NCBI GenBank assembly: GCA_003243445.1
Contig: QFQQ01000016.1
Location: 32,360-96,359 of the forward strand
Length of the DNA stretch: 64,000 nucleotides
Source: Citrobacter freundii
GTDB lineage: Bacteria; Bacteroidota; Bacteroidia; Chitinophagales; Chitinophagaceae
Direction: 5' to 3'
Shown one piece after another: positions 56,800 to 64,000 of the stretch. The notes under the pieces were generated by a model. The model saw only the letters and a program-made list of their open reading frames with translations, searched no databases and was not told where the DNA came from. How positions within the stretch are numbered: position 1 is the first letter of the stretch; every line of letters begins with the position of its first letter. Made by a program: the position numbers and the translations under genes.

Positions 56800-57588
56800 A
56801 TGTCAACCATCAAAACCAAAAACGTACTGTTTGTAACAGGCGCATTTGTCACCCATCACAGCTGGAATGAATGGGTGAGTTATTTTAACAGCAAAGGATA
56901 TAATGCGGTGAATCCACCCTGGCCCTATAAAAACGGGACTGCCCGGGAGTTGAGAGAACGTCAGCCCAACGATACCGACCTGGCTTTGCTCACCCTTGGC
57001 GAACTCATCGATCACTACGCCAGTATCGCAAAAAACTATGCGGAAAAACCGATCATCATTGGTCATTCCCTCGGAGGAATGATCACGCAGGTACTGAACA
57101 ACAGAGGGCTTGCAGCTGCTGCAGTGACCATACATTCCGTACCCACACTTGGCGTATTTCCCTATGAATTTTCATTCCTAAAGGCAGGATGGAAATCCCT
57201 TGGGCTGTTTACGTCTCTGAAGAAAACATACCTGATGTCCTTCAAAGACTGGCAATACGCCTTTGTAAATGGCCTGCCACTTGAACAGCAACAACAAGCT
57301 TATGAAGCAAGCACGATCCCCGAATCAAAAACCGTTGCCCGCGGTGGGCTTACCAAAGCTGCTGCCGTTGACTACAGTAAACCTCACGCCCCTATGCTGA
57401 TGACAGCCGGCAGCAAGGACCATATCATTCCCGCACACCTCAACTATCGCAATTATAAAAAATACAAAAAGGATAATGGTTCCATACTCGAGTATAAAGA
57501 ATTTCCCGGCCACAACCATTATGTCGTAAACCTTCCGGACTGGAAGCAGACGGCGGATTACATCATTGAATGGCTTGGGAGGGTGTAG
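56800..57588 (+). CDS. Alpha/beta hydrolase
   Basis: 262 aa, no signal peptide. Nucleophile elbow IIIGHSLGGMITQVL, catalytic Asp region PMLMTAGSKDHIIP and His FPGHNHYVVNLPDWKQ. A typical small serine hydrolase; substrate unknown. The likely start ATG at 56800 follows a good promoter. The TAG stop is followed at once by repeat copy 7. Confidence 0.87.
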   Translation: MSTIKTKNVLFVTGAFVTHHSWNEWVSYFNSKGYNAVNPPWPYKNGTARELRERQPNDTDLALLTLGELIDHYASIAKNYAEKPIIIGHSLGGMITQVLNNRGLAAAAVTIHSVPTLGVFPYEFSFLKAGWKSLGLFTSLKKTYLMSFKDWQYAFVNGLPLEQQQQAYEASTIPESKTVARGGLTKAAAVDYSKPHAPMLMTAGSKDHIIPAHLNYRNYKKYKKDNGSILEYKEFPGHNHYVVNLPDWKQTADYIIEWLGRV

Positions 57589-57785
57589 GGTTTTGGGGAG
57601 GTTTGGGAGGTTTGATAGGTTTCAGGGGTTCCAGAGGTTCCAAAGGTTCCAGAGGTTCCAGCGCGCCGATGAAGGGTTTGTATAAACGGAAGAATAATGA
57701 ATTCCAGACATCTGATAGACTTCCGCTATTGAGCCAACCTCTGGAACTTCTGGAACCTCTGGAACCCCTGAAACCTCCCAAACCC
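57589..57785. repeat. Nonamer inverted-array hairpin, copy 7 (class A)
   Basis: The left arm (57589-57661) and right arm (57735-57785) carry the same order of units, including TTTCAGGGGTTCCAGAGG on both; one unit differs (CCAAAGG versus CCAGAAG). The loop is about 74 nt. It lies between convergent stop codons; the right-hand gene's TGA is itself part of the GGTTTGAGG unit. Confidence 0.92.
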
Positions 57786-58316
57786 TCAAACCGCTAAAAC
57801 CTTTTTCTTCCGCTTCAATATTGCCGCACTTATCAGCGCAACGACCAGGCCGATGGGTAGTACTTCTACAAAGGTCATCAATACGACGAATAGAGGGTTC
57901 TTGTACATTTCCTTAAAGTCTGCCATTTCCTTTGCCTTTTCTGCTAGTTCGGCCGGCGTGGCGCCAGCAGATCTGGCACGGAACAACATATGTTCCGAAT
58001 ACTTATCCATAAATTCAGGGATGAACAGATAATAATCGATCAGCCAGACTATCACATACATGGTGGATGCGATCAGCGTGATCAGTAACCCAACCTGGAA
58101 AGCCTTGCCAAAACTGATGATCCCGTCCTGGTATTTATCCCGGAAATGTTTGATCCCGATAAAAATAAAAGCTGCAGCCACCAGCATGGAAGCATAGCCA
58201 AGAACATCGTTGCCTTTTGTTTCCGGATTTTTACAGCAGGCAGCGGTGGAATAGATCATCATGGAGCAGATCAGGATCCCATTGATCAGTCCGAATACAA
58301 GCGCGGTTTTTTTCAT
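57786..58316 (-). CDS. DUF4199 membrane protein
   Basis: 176 aa with four membrane segments (starting LVFGLINGILICSMMIYS, then MLVAAAFIFIGIKHFRDKYQDGIISFGKAFQVGLLITLIASTMYVIVW). The KAFQVGLLITLIAS block is typical of DUF4199. Role unknown. The gene order DUF4199 followed by a membrane LuxR gene suggests a functional link. The last codons (VLAV, TGA stop) lie in the outermost unit of repeat copy 7. Confidence 0.88.
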   Translation of the reverse strand: MKKTALVFGLINGILICSMMIYSTAACCKNPETKGNDVLGYASMLVAAAFIFIGIKHFRDKYQDGIISFGKAFQVGLLITLIASTMYVIVWLIDYYLFIPEFMDKYSEHMLFRARSAGATPAELAEKAKEMADFKEMYKNPLFVVLMTFVEVLPIGLVVALISAAILKRKKKVLAV

Positions 58317-58423
58317 GTGATTATTTTAACTGCCGTAAAAATGGGCTGTCTCACGCAAAAGACGTTCATACTTTCGGGTGAATTTGGAATGAACTGCTTG
58401 ATTTTCATCCTTTGGTTGGATAT

Positions 58424-58882
58424 TCAGGGGATAATGGACAGTTCCCGGCCTTTGGCGATCGCCTGTGTGCGGCGGGATACATCCATTTTTTCAAACAGGT
58501 TCATGGAATGTGTCTTGATCGTATTCAGGGAAACATAAAGCCGGCCGGCGATCTCCTGATTGGTCAGCCCCTGCGCCATCAGCTCAAGCACGTCCAGTTC
58601 ACGGCGGCTAAGATTCAGCATCGCCAACGCCTGTTCATTGCGGATGAACACATCCCTTCTTTCAATATATACCGGTTTCTCCACGATGATCTTTTCCACT
58701 TTCGGACGGGCAAGCTTTAAGGCAACCCAGATCCCGAGACCGGTAAATAATAATGCGATGATCCCGATATAGATCTCCAGGGCATGATCAATAATGACAA
58801 GCCTGAACTGCAGCCATTTCAACAGGAACAGCAGCAGGGCAAGACTGATACCATATAATATGATGTGCCGGTATTTATGCAT
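58424..58882 (-). CDS. Membrane-anchored LuxR-type transcriptional regulator
   Basis: About 152 aa from the ATG at 58882 (MHKYRHIILYG). Two N-terminal membrane segments (IILYGISLALLLFLLKWLQF, YIGIIALLFTGLGIWVALKL), then a coil and a C-terminal LuxR helix-turn-helix (LSRRELDVLELMAQGLTNQEIAGRLYVSLNTIKTHSMNLFEKM). No receiver domain. It could act as a membrane-tethered DNA binder coupled to DUF4199. It reads on the minus strand, 107 nt upstream of DUF4199. Confidence 0.87.
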   Translation of the reverse strand: MHKYRHIILYGISLALLLFLLKWLQFRLVIIDHALEIYIGIIALLFTGLGIWVALKLARPKVEKIIVEKPVYIERRDVFIRNEQALAMLNLSRRELDVLELMAQGLTNQEIAGRLYVSLNTIKTHSMNLFEKMDVSRRTQAIAKGRELSIIP

Positions 58883-59052
58883 GATCGATCCGGTCAAAAA
58901 TAATAAAAGATCGGGAGCCGCAGCTTTTCATCCATGGCATCCGGGTTGAAGCGGACAAAGAGCTTTCTGCTGTTTTATAAGGGTTTACCTAAATACCTTT
59001 ATTGATTCAAAAAAATTACCTTTAATGTCACGCACGCATTTTCGTGGAGTGT

Positions 59053-60825
59053 ATGAGATCAATGGGAAAAAAATACAATTTCAGCAGGATCCCTGTTCGT
59101 GGACTTTCCCTCCAGCAGCGTCTTCCTTTATTAATATGCATTCTTCTTTTATCTGTACTGCTTGTATTCAGTATCAGTTCTTACCTGACTGTAAAAAAAT
59201 CTTATCTCGAAGCCGGGCGTGAACGGCTGCTGACGCTCAGCAATCAATTGAGTGGTTTATTCGGCCAAACATTTCAATCATATCTCCTTACTGCAAAACA
59301 GGCGGCGAATGATGAGAGCCTGCGCGCATACCTGATAACCGGCACCGCTGAAGACCGGCTCGCCGCATTAAAGCATATGCAGGAGTTCAAAAAGGACACT
59401 GCCAATGTTACCGCCACACTTTTTGATGCAAACAAAAAACCATTGCTGTATGTGATCAAAGATGGGACGAAAGAAAGAATTCCGCAGGATCCTTCTCTGC
59501 TCTCACAAAATATCCCTGACGGTGGCTATATCGGTAATTTATACCGTGAAGGTGATCGTCTTTATTTTCCGGTCCTGCACACAGTAAAAGAAGGAAAAGA
59601 TATTGTCGGCTATTTATTAAGATGGAGAAAACTATCTACCACATCACAGGGCGTTCAGCAGTTTTCTCAACTGCTGGGTTCCGGCGCAAGGTTATATGTG
59701 GCCAATCAGAACGGTAAAGTGTGGACTGACCTTGTAACTCCTATTGATCCTCCGAAAGAATTGGTAAATAAAAGCAATGGTGTATTTGATTTCAATGCAA
59801 AGGACGGGGCGGCCATCGGCGCAATACAAAACATCCAGCATACACCGTGGATACTGACGGTTGTGTTTTCACGCGCAGATCTGTTAGCCGCACCAAACCG
59901 TTTTCTGCGATGGCTCGTCGTTGCAGGCATCCTGTTCACTGCGATCGGAAGTTTTATTGCGTGGATCATGAGCAGAAACCTTACAAGACCTTTAAAGGAT
60001 CTGACTGCCGCATCCGCAGCACTGGCGGAAGGGGATTATGAAACCATTGTACCGGTTGAACGGAGAGATGAAATGGGAAAACTTGCCAGGGCATTCAATG
60101 CAATGTCAGGAAAGATCAGGCTTGCACACGATTCGTTGGGAAAACAGGTGACCGAAACCGGGCAGATGAATAAACAACTACGCGATCTTTCCGCTCACCT
60201 TCAAAATATCCGCGAAGAAGAACGGATGCATATTGCCCGGGAAATGCATGATGAACTTGGCCAGCTGCTCACCGGTTTTAAAATGGATGTGATCTCTGTA
60301 AAAAGAAAACTTGGAACAGAGACCGATGCAAACGTGTTGAAAAAACTGGATGCAATGGAATCAGCAAGTGATGAGGCGATCAAGTTTGTCCGAAAACTCT
60401 CCGCTGAGCTCCGCCCCAGCCTGCTTGATGACCTCGGGTTGATCGCAGCACTTGAATGGCATAGCCAGGAATTTGAGAACCGTTACAATATCCGCGTGAT
60501 CTTTCACAGCGAGATGGCCGATATTTCCATCCCACCAACCATCGGCACCGGCATCTTCCGCATCTTCCAGGAATCACTGACCAATATCGCCCGTCACGCA
60601 AAAGCCCACCAGGTGAGGGCATCACTGCGCGTAACAGATGGCTTGCTCAAACTGGCAATCATCGATGACGGAAAAGGTTTTGACACCACCGAACAGCGAA
60701 AAACACTCGGCCTGCTTGGCATGAAAGAAAGAGCCATTATGATCGGAGGAACACTTCAACTCGCTTCATTTCCCGGAAAAGGAACAACGGTTACTATCAC
60801 CGTTCCGGTACAACAATTTACCTGA
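59053..60825 (+). CDS. NarX-type sensor histidine kinase
   Basis: About 590 aa from the ATG at 59053; a GTG at 59044 is possible. First membrane segment (LLICILLLSVLLVFSISSYL), a large extracellular sensor with cache-like strands, second membrane segment (VVAGILFTAIGSFIAWIM), HAMP (LTRPLKDLTAASAALAEGDYETI), HisKA_3 (EERMHIAREMHDELGQLLTGFKMD) and HATPase ending GKGTTVTITVPV. It needs a LuxR-type response regulator, which I do not see next to it. Its end overlaps the following convergent gene by 8 nt. Confidence 0.93.
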   Translation: MRSMGKKYNFSRIPVRGLSLQQRLPLLICILLLSVLLVFSISSYLTVKKSYLEAGRERLLTLSNQLSGLFGQTFQSYLLTAKQAANDESLRAYLITGTAEDRLAALKHMQEFKKDTANVTATLFDANKKPLLYVIKDGTKERIPQDPSLLSQNIPDGGYIGNLYREGDRLYFPVLHTVKEGKDIVGYLLRWRKLSTTSQGVQQFSQLLGSGARLYVANQNGKVWTDLVTPIDPPKELVNKSNGVFDFNAKDGAAIGAIQNIQHTPWILTVVFSRADLLAAPNRFLRWLVVAGILFTAIGSFIAWIMSRNLTRPLKDLTAASAALAEGDYETIVPVERRDEMGKLARAFNAMSGKIRLAHDSLGKQVTETGQMNKQLRDLSAHLQNIREEERMHIAREMHDELGQLLTGFKMDVISVKRKLGTETDANVLKKLDAMESASDEAIKFVRKLSAELRPSLLDDLGLIAALEWHSQEFENRYNIRVIFHSEMADISIPPTIGTGIFRIFQESLTNIARHAKAHQVRASLRVTDGLLKLAIIDDGKGFDTTEQRKTLGLLGMKERAIMIGGTLQLASFPGKGTTVTITVPVQQFT

Positions 60826-61636
60826 CCGGTGTTACAGATCGCAGCACCTCATTTATAATGATCCCCACGCCATTTTCTTCGTTTGAACGCGCTTCAAAAC
60901 GGGCAGCTTCTTTTACAGCCGGATGAGCATTGCTCATGGCATAACTGAAATAAGCCTGTTGCATCATCTCCACATCATTCAGATAATCGCCAAAAGCCAT
61001 TGTCTCCTCTTTGGAAATATTCAATTGCTGTTGCACTACCTGCATTGCACGGCCTTTATTAGCGAGCTGATGGGAAAGATCAAGCCAGATCTTTCCCGAG
61101 ACTTTCACCTGTAATTCACCTTCAAGATGACGGAACACTGGATAACTGTTTGTCTCCGCCCCCTGCAGATCACAGATAGCGATCTTCAGAAACTCATCAT
61201 CCTTCACCCGCAACAGGTCATCTACGAGCTGGCGGCGGTCATAATACATTTCAACATTGCGGATAAATTCAGGTTCAGTGCTCTCCATATAAGCCTGTTT
61301 TTTCCCGCAAAGAATGATGTTCACTCCTTTTACCCGGCGCGCCATTGTGATCAGCATTTGAATCTTATCAGCAGGAAGGGATTGGACCAGCAGATCGCGG
61401 CCTTTGTAAAAAACATGGCTGCCATTTTCCGCAATAAAAACCATCTCGTTCCCCAGCTCACCAAACTTATTCTGCAGGTTATATAACTGCCTGCCGCTGG
61501 CAGGTGCGAAGAGAATTCCTTGCTTTCGGAGTTGTGCATACATTTCGGGAAAACCCGGATCGTATTCGTGCCGGCTGTTCAACAAAGTTCCGTCCATATC
61601 CGCAGCGATCAACCGGATGCCTGTAAAATCTATCAT
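60818..61636 (-). CDS. Cof-type HAD-IIB phosphatase
   Basis: 272 aa. Motif I AADMDGTLLNSRHEY (catalytic Asp), motif II ending FAPASGRQLYNL, HAD-IIB cap LVQSLPADKIQM..., motif III near ANKGRAMQVVQQQL and motif IV AFGDYLNDVEMMQQA. Such enzymes remove phosphate from small sugars or nucleotides. The 3' end overlaps the sensor kinase by 8 nt on the opposite strand. Confidence 0.94.
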   Translation of the reverse strand: MIDFTGIRLIAADMDGTLLNSRHEYDPGFPEMYAQLRKQGILFAPASGRQLYNLQNKFGELGNEMVFIAENGSHVFYKGRDLLVQSLPADKIQMLITMARRVKGVNIILCGKKQAYMESTEPEFIRNVEMYYDRRQLVDDLLRVKDDEFLKIAICDLQGAETNSYPVFRHLEGELQVKVSGKIWLDLSHQLANKGRAMQVVQQQLNISKEETMAFGDYLNDVEMMQQAYFSYAMSNAHPAVKEAARFEARSNEENGVGIIINEVLRSVTPVR

Positions 61637-61826
61637 TTTGCAAATCTAGCTCAAGGAAAGACAAGGGAAAAACGAAAAAAATCCTGTTTGGAATGGAACT
61701 TGAAACGAAAAAGCAAATAATTACGTTAATGCTATAACCATGACCCGGTTGGGCCATCGCATGATCGTAAAAGTACTAACGGTTGATAATAACAATTTTA
61801 TCTTGTCTGTGAAATCTGATAAACAA

Positions 61827-62576
61827 ATGAAACGTACATCCATTATCCTTTGCCTGCTGATTGCAGCGGGTTCATTATTTGCACAAACTGCGGAACAGGA
61901 AACGGGCGATACGAAGAAGAATCTGCTCAAACTGAACGTCACCGCTTTGCTGCTGAAAAATTACTCCGTACAATATGAACGGATCCTGAGCAAATCATCT
62001 GGTATTGCCTTATCATTCCGCACGATGCCAACTACATCTGTTCCGCTGAAAGGCATATTGCTTGATCTTTCCGATAACGATCAGGATACAAAAGACGTGC
62101 TGGATAGACTACGTCTGAGCAATTATGCGATCACTCCTGAATTCCGCTTCTATACTGGCTCACGCGGATATGGAAGAGGTTTTTATATCGCTCCATATTA
62201 CCGCTATGCAAAGTTCAAATCGAATGATGTAGTGTATGATTTTAATAATAACACAGAATCCATTACGCTGCGCGGTAAATTCTCTTCCCATTCCGGCGGA
62301 GTGATGTTAGGTGCCCAATGGTTTTTAGGTAAAAGCCTTTCTCTCGACTGGTGGATCATCGGTGCACATTTTGGTGCCGGCAACGGAACATTTGACGGAG
62401 TAACTGACCACACGCTCACGCCACAGGAACAGGCCGATCTTCGTCAATCACTGGAAGATACAGACCTACCATTTGGCCAGAAACAGGTAAATGTCACAGC
62501 CAACGGCGCCAGTGTAAAACTCACCGGCGGATGGCCGGGGTTGAGAGCGGGCCTGTCGCTGGGATTCAGGTTTTAA
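61827..62576 (+). CDS. Exported outer-membrane barrel protein
   Basis: About 249 aa from the ATG at 61827 (signal MKRTSIILCLLIAAGSLFAQ); the open frame from 61740 gives an unlikely leader. The body alternates aromatic and polar residues (KLNVTALLLKNYSVQYERILSKSSGIALSFRTMP, GFYIAPYYRYAKF, GVMLGAQWFLGKSLSLDWWIIG) and ends GLSLGFRF, a typical barrel C-terminus. It resembles DUF3575-type proteins. The gene is followed 11 nt later by a class B array. Confidence 0.78.
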   Translation: MKRTSIILCLLIAAGSLFAQTAEQETGDTKKNLLKLNVTALLLKNYSVQYERILSKSSGIALSFRTMPTTSVPLKGILLDLSDNDQDTKDVLDRLRLSNYAITPEFRFYTGSRGYGRGFYIAPYYRYAKFKSNDVVYDFNNNTESITLRGKFSSHSGGVMLGAQWFLGKSLSLDWWIIGAHFGAGNGTFDGVTDHTLTPQEQADLRQSLEDTDLPFGQKQVNVTANGASVKLTGGWPGLRAGLSLGFRF

Positions 62577-62587
62577 TGCTGAACTGA

Positions 62588-62806
62588 AGTTCGATGTTCG
62601 ATGTTGGATGATCGATGTTCGATGATCGATGGCCGATGGCCGGCTTTTTTAATGTGCATTCTCTTTACGGCGGTACGGTATGGGATGACTAATACTTGAT
62701 TTATCACGGGATAAAACAACTCAAGGACTCTTCTGATCCGATGTCGACCATCGACCATCGATCATCCAACATCGATCATCCAACATCGATCATCCAACAT
62801 CGAACC
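62588..62806. repeat. Heptamer inverted array (class B), convergent gap
   Basis: The left arm (62588-62645) has eight 7-nt units (GTTCGAT, GTTCGAT, GTTGGAT, GATCGAT, GTTCGAT, GATCGAT, GGCCGAT, GGCCGG). The right arm (62737-62806) has ten in the opposite sense (ACATCGA, TCATCCA repeats). The loop is about 91 nt and does not share the core of the 12.3/63.7 kb copies. It lies between convergent genes, 11 nt and 7 nt from the two stops. Confidence 0.87.
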
Positions 62807-62813
62807 ATCTCCC

Positions 62814-63233
62814 TCAACCCGAAACACACAAAATACTCGTTCCGCTGAAATCGATCAGATGATCATTTGCGCTGTCAATATTTCCGGCAGTATCAGCGGC
62901 ATTGGTGTTATCCGTACTCCATAGCAAACGGATCCTTGCTTCCATCAGCTTGCGGTATTTATCACTGAATGAAAATACACCATCCCTCAGCGTAACAGTG
63001 TGCCGGTCAAAAGAAATAATACGGTTCAATGCAACAAGTGTTGAGCGGTTGACACGGCAGAACTGATCTTCAGGCAGTATCTTTTCCAGCTGCTTGATCG
63101 TAAGGAACGGTATATAGATACCGCTATCCGTAACGATCTTCACATGATGATCCAACGACAGCACATACCTGATACCGGCCGTTTCTATACGGACATATTT
63201 CTTTTTTAAATGAATAAAAAAACTTGATTGCAT
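62814..63233 (-). CDS. Stand-alone LytTR DNA-binding protein
   Basis: About 139 aa from the ATG at 63233 (MQSSFFIHLKKKYVRIE); a start at 63293 would add 20 residues with no motif. It is a bare LytTR domain: RYVLSLDHHVKIVTDSGIYIPFLTIKQLEKILPEDQFCRVNRSTLVALNRIISFDRHTVTLRDG, lacking any receiver or sensor. It would bind DNA directly, presumably responding to abundance or a partner. Confidence 0.8.
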   Translation of the reverse strand: MQSSFFIHLKKKYVRIETAGIRYVLSLDHHVKIVTDSGIYIPFLTIKQLEKILPEDQFCRVNRSTLVALNRIISFDRHTVTLRDGVFSFSDKYRKLMEARIRLLWSTDNTNAADTAGNIDSANDHLIDFSGTSILCVSG

Positions 63234-63486
63234 ATTAAATAATTTAGGATAAGTAAAAGATAAGCATGCTGATGAGGTATCAGCCAAAGACATCAGGCCT
63301 GGGTTCCGTTACAGGCCAATGCGAGCATCAGGCACACGTATCGGTTGCGTTGATCATTGAAACATTTGGTTGGATAGTCGGGGCGCATTGATAACGAAAA
63401 GATAAAAGAATGCCCCTGCATTTTCATCGCATTAAACAGTAATCCGGGGATTGGCGACGTGAATGGGCGATCCCGTGGCATGAGGG

Positions 63487-63522
63487 AATCGATGGTCGAT
63501 GTTAGAGGATCGATGGTCGAAT
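63487..63522. repeat. Single-sided heptamer array (class B)
   Basis: Five 7-nt units of the GNNCGAT pattern (AATCGAT, GGTCGAT, GTTAGAG, GATCGAT, GGTCGAA). I see no complementary arm nearby, so it may be a decayed or half element in the gap after the LytTR start. Confidence 0.55.
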
Positions 63523-63638
63523 ATCAGTTTCCGTACTCAACTGTAGGCAATGTCGCTTTCCCCGAACACACTTACCGCCCTTGCCTCCTTCCCGGTAAAA
63601 ATTAAACCAGGCGGGACGAACGAAAAAAGCGGCTTAAG

Positions 63639-63925
63639 TAATCCAACTTGCCAGTTAAAGTATTATAGTAGTTCGATGGCCGATGACCGATGGTCGATGG
63701 CCGGTTTCCTACCTTTTGGCTGAAAATCCTTCATCTTGTCGACCATTTTATCGCTCTATTTCCGTTTGGCTAACCTCCGTCCGTCATGTATTGACATTTT
63801 TACACATTAACTGAAGACAAGGTTGCTTTCTTCAGACTTCCTTGCCGTCTTCCCGTCTTACCGGTTTAATTTTACCGGTAAGGCGGGAAGACGGCAAGAA
63901 CGGCAATAACTAGCAAGTTGGGTTA
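63639..63925. mobile_element. MITE-like element with heptamer arm (class B), copy 2
   Basis: It begins TAATCCAACTTGCCAGTTA and ends TAACTAGCAAGTTGGGTTA. The left arm (63671-63705) and core (63712-63763) match copy 1 at 12288-12504 in reverse orientation. The right arm of heptamers is replaced by a different palindrome (63841-63898), so this copy is a hybrid, 70 nt longer. Confidence 0.82.
63841..63898. repeat. 25-bp near-perfect palindrome (class E) inside the element
   Basis: CTTGCCGTCTTCCCGTCTTA plus CCGGT (63841-63865) faces its complement at 63874-63898 with one mismatch. Units CTTGCCG, TCTTCCC, GTCTTAC show a 7-nt period. Same vocabulary as 6155-6226. Confidence 0.75.
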
Positions 63926-63946
63926 ACTAACCCAACTTGCTAGTTA
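63907..63946. repeat. Two abutting element ends forming a 40-bp palindrome
   Basis: TAACTAGCAAGTTGGGTTA (63907-63925) is followed after two bases by its exact complement (63928-63946). The second copy's body would continue past the right edge, so another element of this family probably starts here in the opposite orientation. Confidence 0.75.
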
Positions 63947-64000
63947 AAAGAGAAGCAGAGCGAATAGCTAATTAATTTTGAGTTACCACACTTAAAATTC

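Noticed and set aside
4522..57785. CRISPR array
   Set aside because: The 9-nt units are too short and not separated by unique spacers of constant length, and arms are inverted; no cas genes are present.
57563..57797. Gly-Ser-Arg and Lys-Pro-Glu frames on both strands
   Set aside because: Repeat-coded within copy 7; they overlap the hydrolase and DUF4199 ends.
63293..63481. 62-aa minus-strand frame upstream of the LytTR gene
   Set aside because: No recognisable motif or signal and no clear start; I regard it as chance.

Overview
The window looks like chromosomal DNA from a Bacteroidota bacterium, most likely in or near the Chitinophagaceae. The grounds are a SusC/SusD/SusE polysaccharide-utilisation locus, many exported proteins and outer-membrane barrels, LytS/LytTR signalling, DUF4199 and DUF6377-type proteins, and promoter-like TAnnTTTG boxes with few Shine-Dalgarno sites. 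The family names come from recognising motifs in the translated sequence. No database search was possible. I see no tRNA, rRNA, CRISPR array or transposase with intact ends.

Layout. 1-4.5 kb: a coiled-coil protein and an ABC system whose substrate-binding protein is fused to an OmpA peptidoglycan-binding domain. 4.8-10.7 kb: exported amidohydrolase, outer-membrane TonB-receptor-like barrel, LytS/LytTR two-component pair. 11-18 kb: small envelope proteins, a nucleoside phosphorylase, an SRPBCC protein and an AraC regulator. 18-24 kb: maltooligosyl trehalose synthase (treY), an Rpn-type nuclease with a duplicated C-terminal fragment, a flavin amine oxidase. 24.6-33 kb: outer-membrane barrel, GT-C-like membrane protein, MacB/FtsX permease, START protein, YjbQ, GT2 glycosyltransferase. 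33-37 kb: an outer-membrane barrel carrying a HipA/Fam20-like kinase signature, a MarR regulator with a perfect operator palindrome, and a histone-H1-like SWIB protein. 37.8-44 kb: a galactan-degrading set (GH2-GH53 fusion, GH53 lipoprotein, carboxylesterase). 44.8-56.4 kb: a starch-type Sus locus, GH31-susC-susD-susE-GH13 in one tight operon, with a SusR-like regulator upstream. 56.8-63.3 kb: hydrolase, DUF4199 protein, membrane-anchored LuxR protein, sensor kinase, Cof-type phosphatase, barrel protein and a stand-alone LytTR protein.

The most unusual content is between the genes. At least seven intergenic gaps hold paired, inverted arrays of a degenerate 9-nt unit (RAGGTTNNN) around a loop of roughly 70-400 nt. 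The variant units follow the same order in both arms, so each array can fold into a long hairpin. Five of the seven sit between convergent genes and touch, or even supply, the stop codons on both sides. Other gaps hold the same architecture with 7-nt units of unrelated sequence (GNNCGAT, GTTGTCM, AAGTNAA and a CTTNCCG-like class). Two of the GNNCGAT copies are whole elements with 19-bp terminal inverted repeats and a conserved core, present in opposite orientations. A separate 199-bp MITE-like element with perfect 20-bp ends lies at 44.6-44.8 kb. I regard this family of short-period inverted arrays placed at gene ends as the best candidate for an undescribed system in the window; its function is unknown.
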